The notes under the pieces were generated by a model that was not told where the DNA came from, did no database searches, and was given only the letters and a program-made list of their open reading frames with translations. Below are positions 62,503-64,000 of a stretch of 64,000 nucleotides of DNA, one piece after another (position 1 is the stretch's first letter; the number at the start of each line of letters is the position of its first letter). The position numbers and the translations under genes are program-made. This DNA comes from Caprimulgus europaeus (Eukaryota; Chordata; Aves; Caprimulgiformes; Caprimulgidae). Location of the stretch: assembly GCA_907165065.1 (NCBI GenBank), contig OU015526.1, positions 70,207,723-70,271,722 on the forward strand, given 5' to 3'.

Positions 62503-64000
62503 TCAGTGTGGGTTCAGTAGCAGATTGAAACAGTGATTGCCGATACATAGTTACTCACCTTTCCAGTAGATGGTAGTACAGATGTGCTTAAAAGAATATT
62601 ATATTTGAGTCTGAAACAAACAGTATGTAGACATTTTCAAATACTGAATAAGGAGGAATTTTTAGCTGTATCACTTCTTAAAACTAAGTCATGTGAAATT
62701 GCCATCATGAAAAAAAATGAACATTGGGACCTATTTTACTCTAGCCACTGATCATTAGCAAGCTACTGAAAGGTTTATTTTGATAGAAAACTTGGTTGAA
62801 CTGCAAATAATCATAACTGAAAGACAGGGACCTCTATAAACCACTGACACGCCTATTTATGTAGCATTATACAACCTGAGTGGTGGTGCTTGATCGTCCC
62901 ACTGAATGCAAAAGCCTGTGGCTGTATGAATCTGTATTATAAACTGCATGTATTCATTTTTTTAACCAGTCTTGACTTAGCTACACTGGTAGAGACACAG
63001 ATAAAAATCCTTTGTGTGACCAGCATTACAGATTTTCCCTCACAATTTGTTATGCCTGTATGTGCTGATTTTATCAGCAATAACTAAAAATGCATATGAT
63101 AACCAGTGTAGTTCATTAATGTTCTAAATATCCTGAAAAAATAAGTTGGAGATATTTCTTAGATTATCAATTGAATTTGTAAGTTTTCTAAGTTTTTATT
63201 TTTTTTACAATATTAGAACTTTTTAAAAAATATAACAGAAGAATGACTGGAGGAAAATTAGAGAAATAGATTACAATTTATCTGATAACCAAAAGTCAGA
63301 ATTTATTTAAGCCATTTTAATTATGACATAAATATAAAAAAAATAGATGTCAAAAATTTGCCATTTATTTAGCACATAAATTTCTACATTTTTTCTGATG
63401 GGGAGTATTAATATATGGTCTATTAATACCTACAGAATATTTTCACAAATCACATCTATACATAAGTTCCTTGGGCTGTTTTTTGCCATTATGGTTGCTC
63501 CTTGTTCATTTCAGAGTTACACACATGTTACTAGATAAATTAAAGCTTCCTTGGAATAAATCTCCATGAACTTTCTGAACACTATTATTACCACCAACAA
63601 CTGATGTTAGTCAATTTTGCAGTTACATTACCTTTGAAGCCCTACAGCATTAATATAAAACCCCAATTAAGGTTATATATAAATATAAGACTTGCAAGAG
63701 AGATAGGAAGGAGTATAACATTAATTATCTGTTTTATTGTTGTTGTCTGATATATTGCAATGATTATCACTGAGGAGACTCCTATGCAGGATTTACACCT
63801 GAGGGAAAAGCCAGTGGTTCATTTTAAATGACACACTCAAAAAAATCAAGATTGGTAGCAAGGCAGAAGGGGAGTAATTATGTGGAAGACCATGGATGCT
63901 GCTCCCATAATCTGTTTCCAGCAAAAATAGTAGAGATGTGGCAATAAGAGCAACTACCTTCTGGGTGATGTCAAAAGAGAAATTGTCTTGACAAATGAGG

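Larger units (their letters stand above)
56331..64000. other. AT-rich unique block, no gene seen
   Basis: The last 7.7 kb holds no recognised gene or well-preserved mobile element. Low-complexity items are poly-A at 57298-57313, a T/C-rich stretch at 59856-59897, poly-T at 59324-59347 followed by a G-run, poly-T at 61064-61083, a short TG repeat at 61928-61942 and poly-A at 62482-62502. Confidence 0.6.

Overview
This is AT-rich vertebrate nuclear DNA from a bird. The evidence is ten chicken-repeat-1 (CR1) LINE copies, most ending in the avian-type tail of short direct repeats (variants of ATAGAATC / ACAGAATC), plus solo long terminal repeats (LTRs) of a type common in avian endogenous retroviruses, scattered poly-T/poly-A tracts and one long TA microsatellite. 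A Neoaves-type genome is plausible; the order cannot be resolved by eye.

I found no host protein-coding gene, tRNA, rRNA or CRISPR array. Every substantial open frame I could explain comes from transposable elements. The window is best read as a gene desert or part of a very large intron. No new functional system is evident.

Layout. 1-1775: an internally deleted CR1 on the minus strand. 8535-8960: a 5'-truncated minus-strand LTR. 18318-18488: CR1 3' end, plus strand. 21196-21800: a very old L2-like LINE reverse-transcriptase remnant, plus strand. 24602-25440: old CR1, minus. 27412-27648: CR1 3' end, plus. 33646-34784: a complete 1139-bp solo LTR flanked by a perfect 5-bp target duplication. 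36458-36775: CR1, minus, with a candidate 8-bp target duplication. 37692-38452: CR1, minus. 43651-43713: CR1 tail, plus. 46981-48768: the best CR1, minus, with an unbroken 551-codon frame that keeps the reverse-transcriptase motifs. 50165-50390: old CR1, plus. 51108-51483: CR1, minus. 53428-54343: a second copy of the 33646 LTR family, lacking its first part. 56200-56330: an ancient MIR-type SINE core.

The remaining ~50 kb is AT-rich, mostly unique sequence with small inverted repeats, A/C-only tracts and homopolymers. Three stretches (5920-6130, 38880-39440, 61380-61900) and one CpG-bearing patch (42540-42830) look as if they could be conserved non-coding DNA. That is an impression, not a demonstration.
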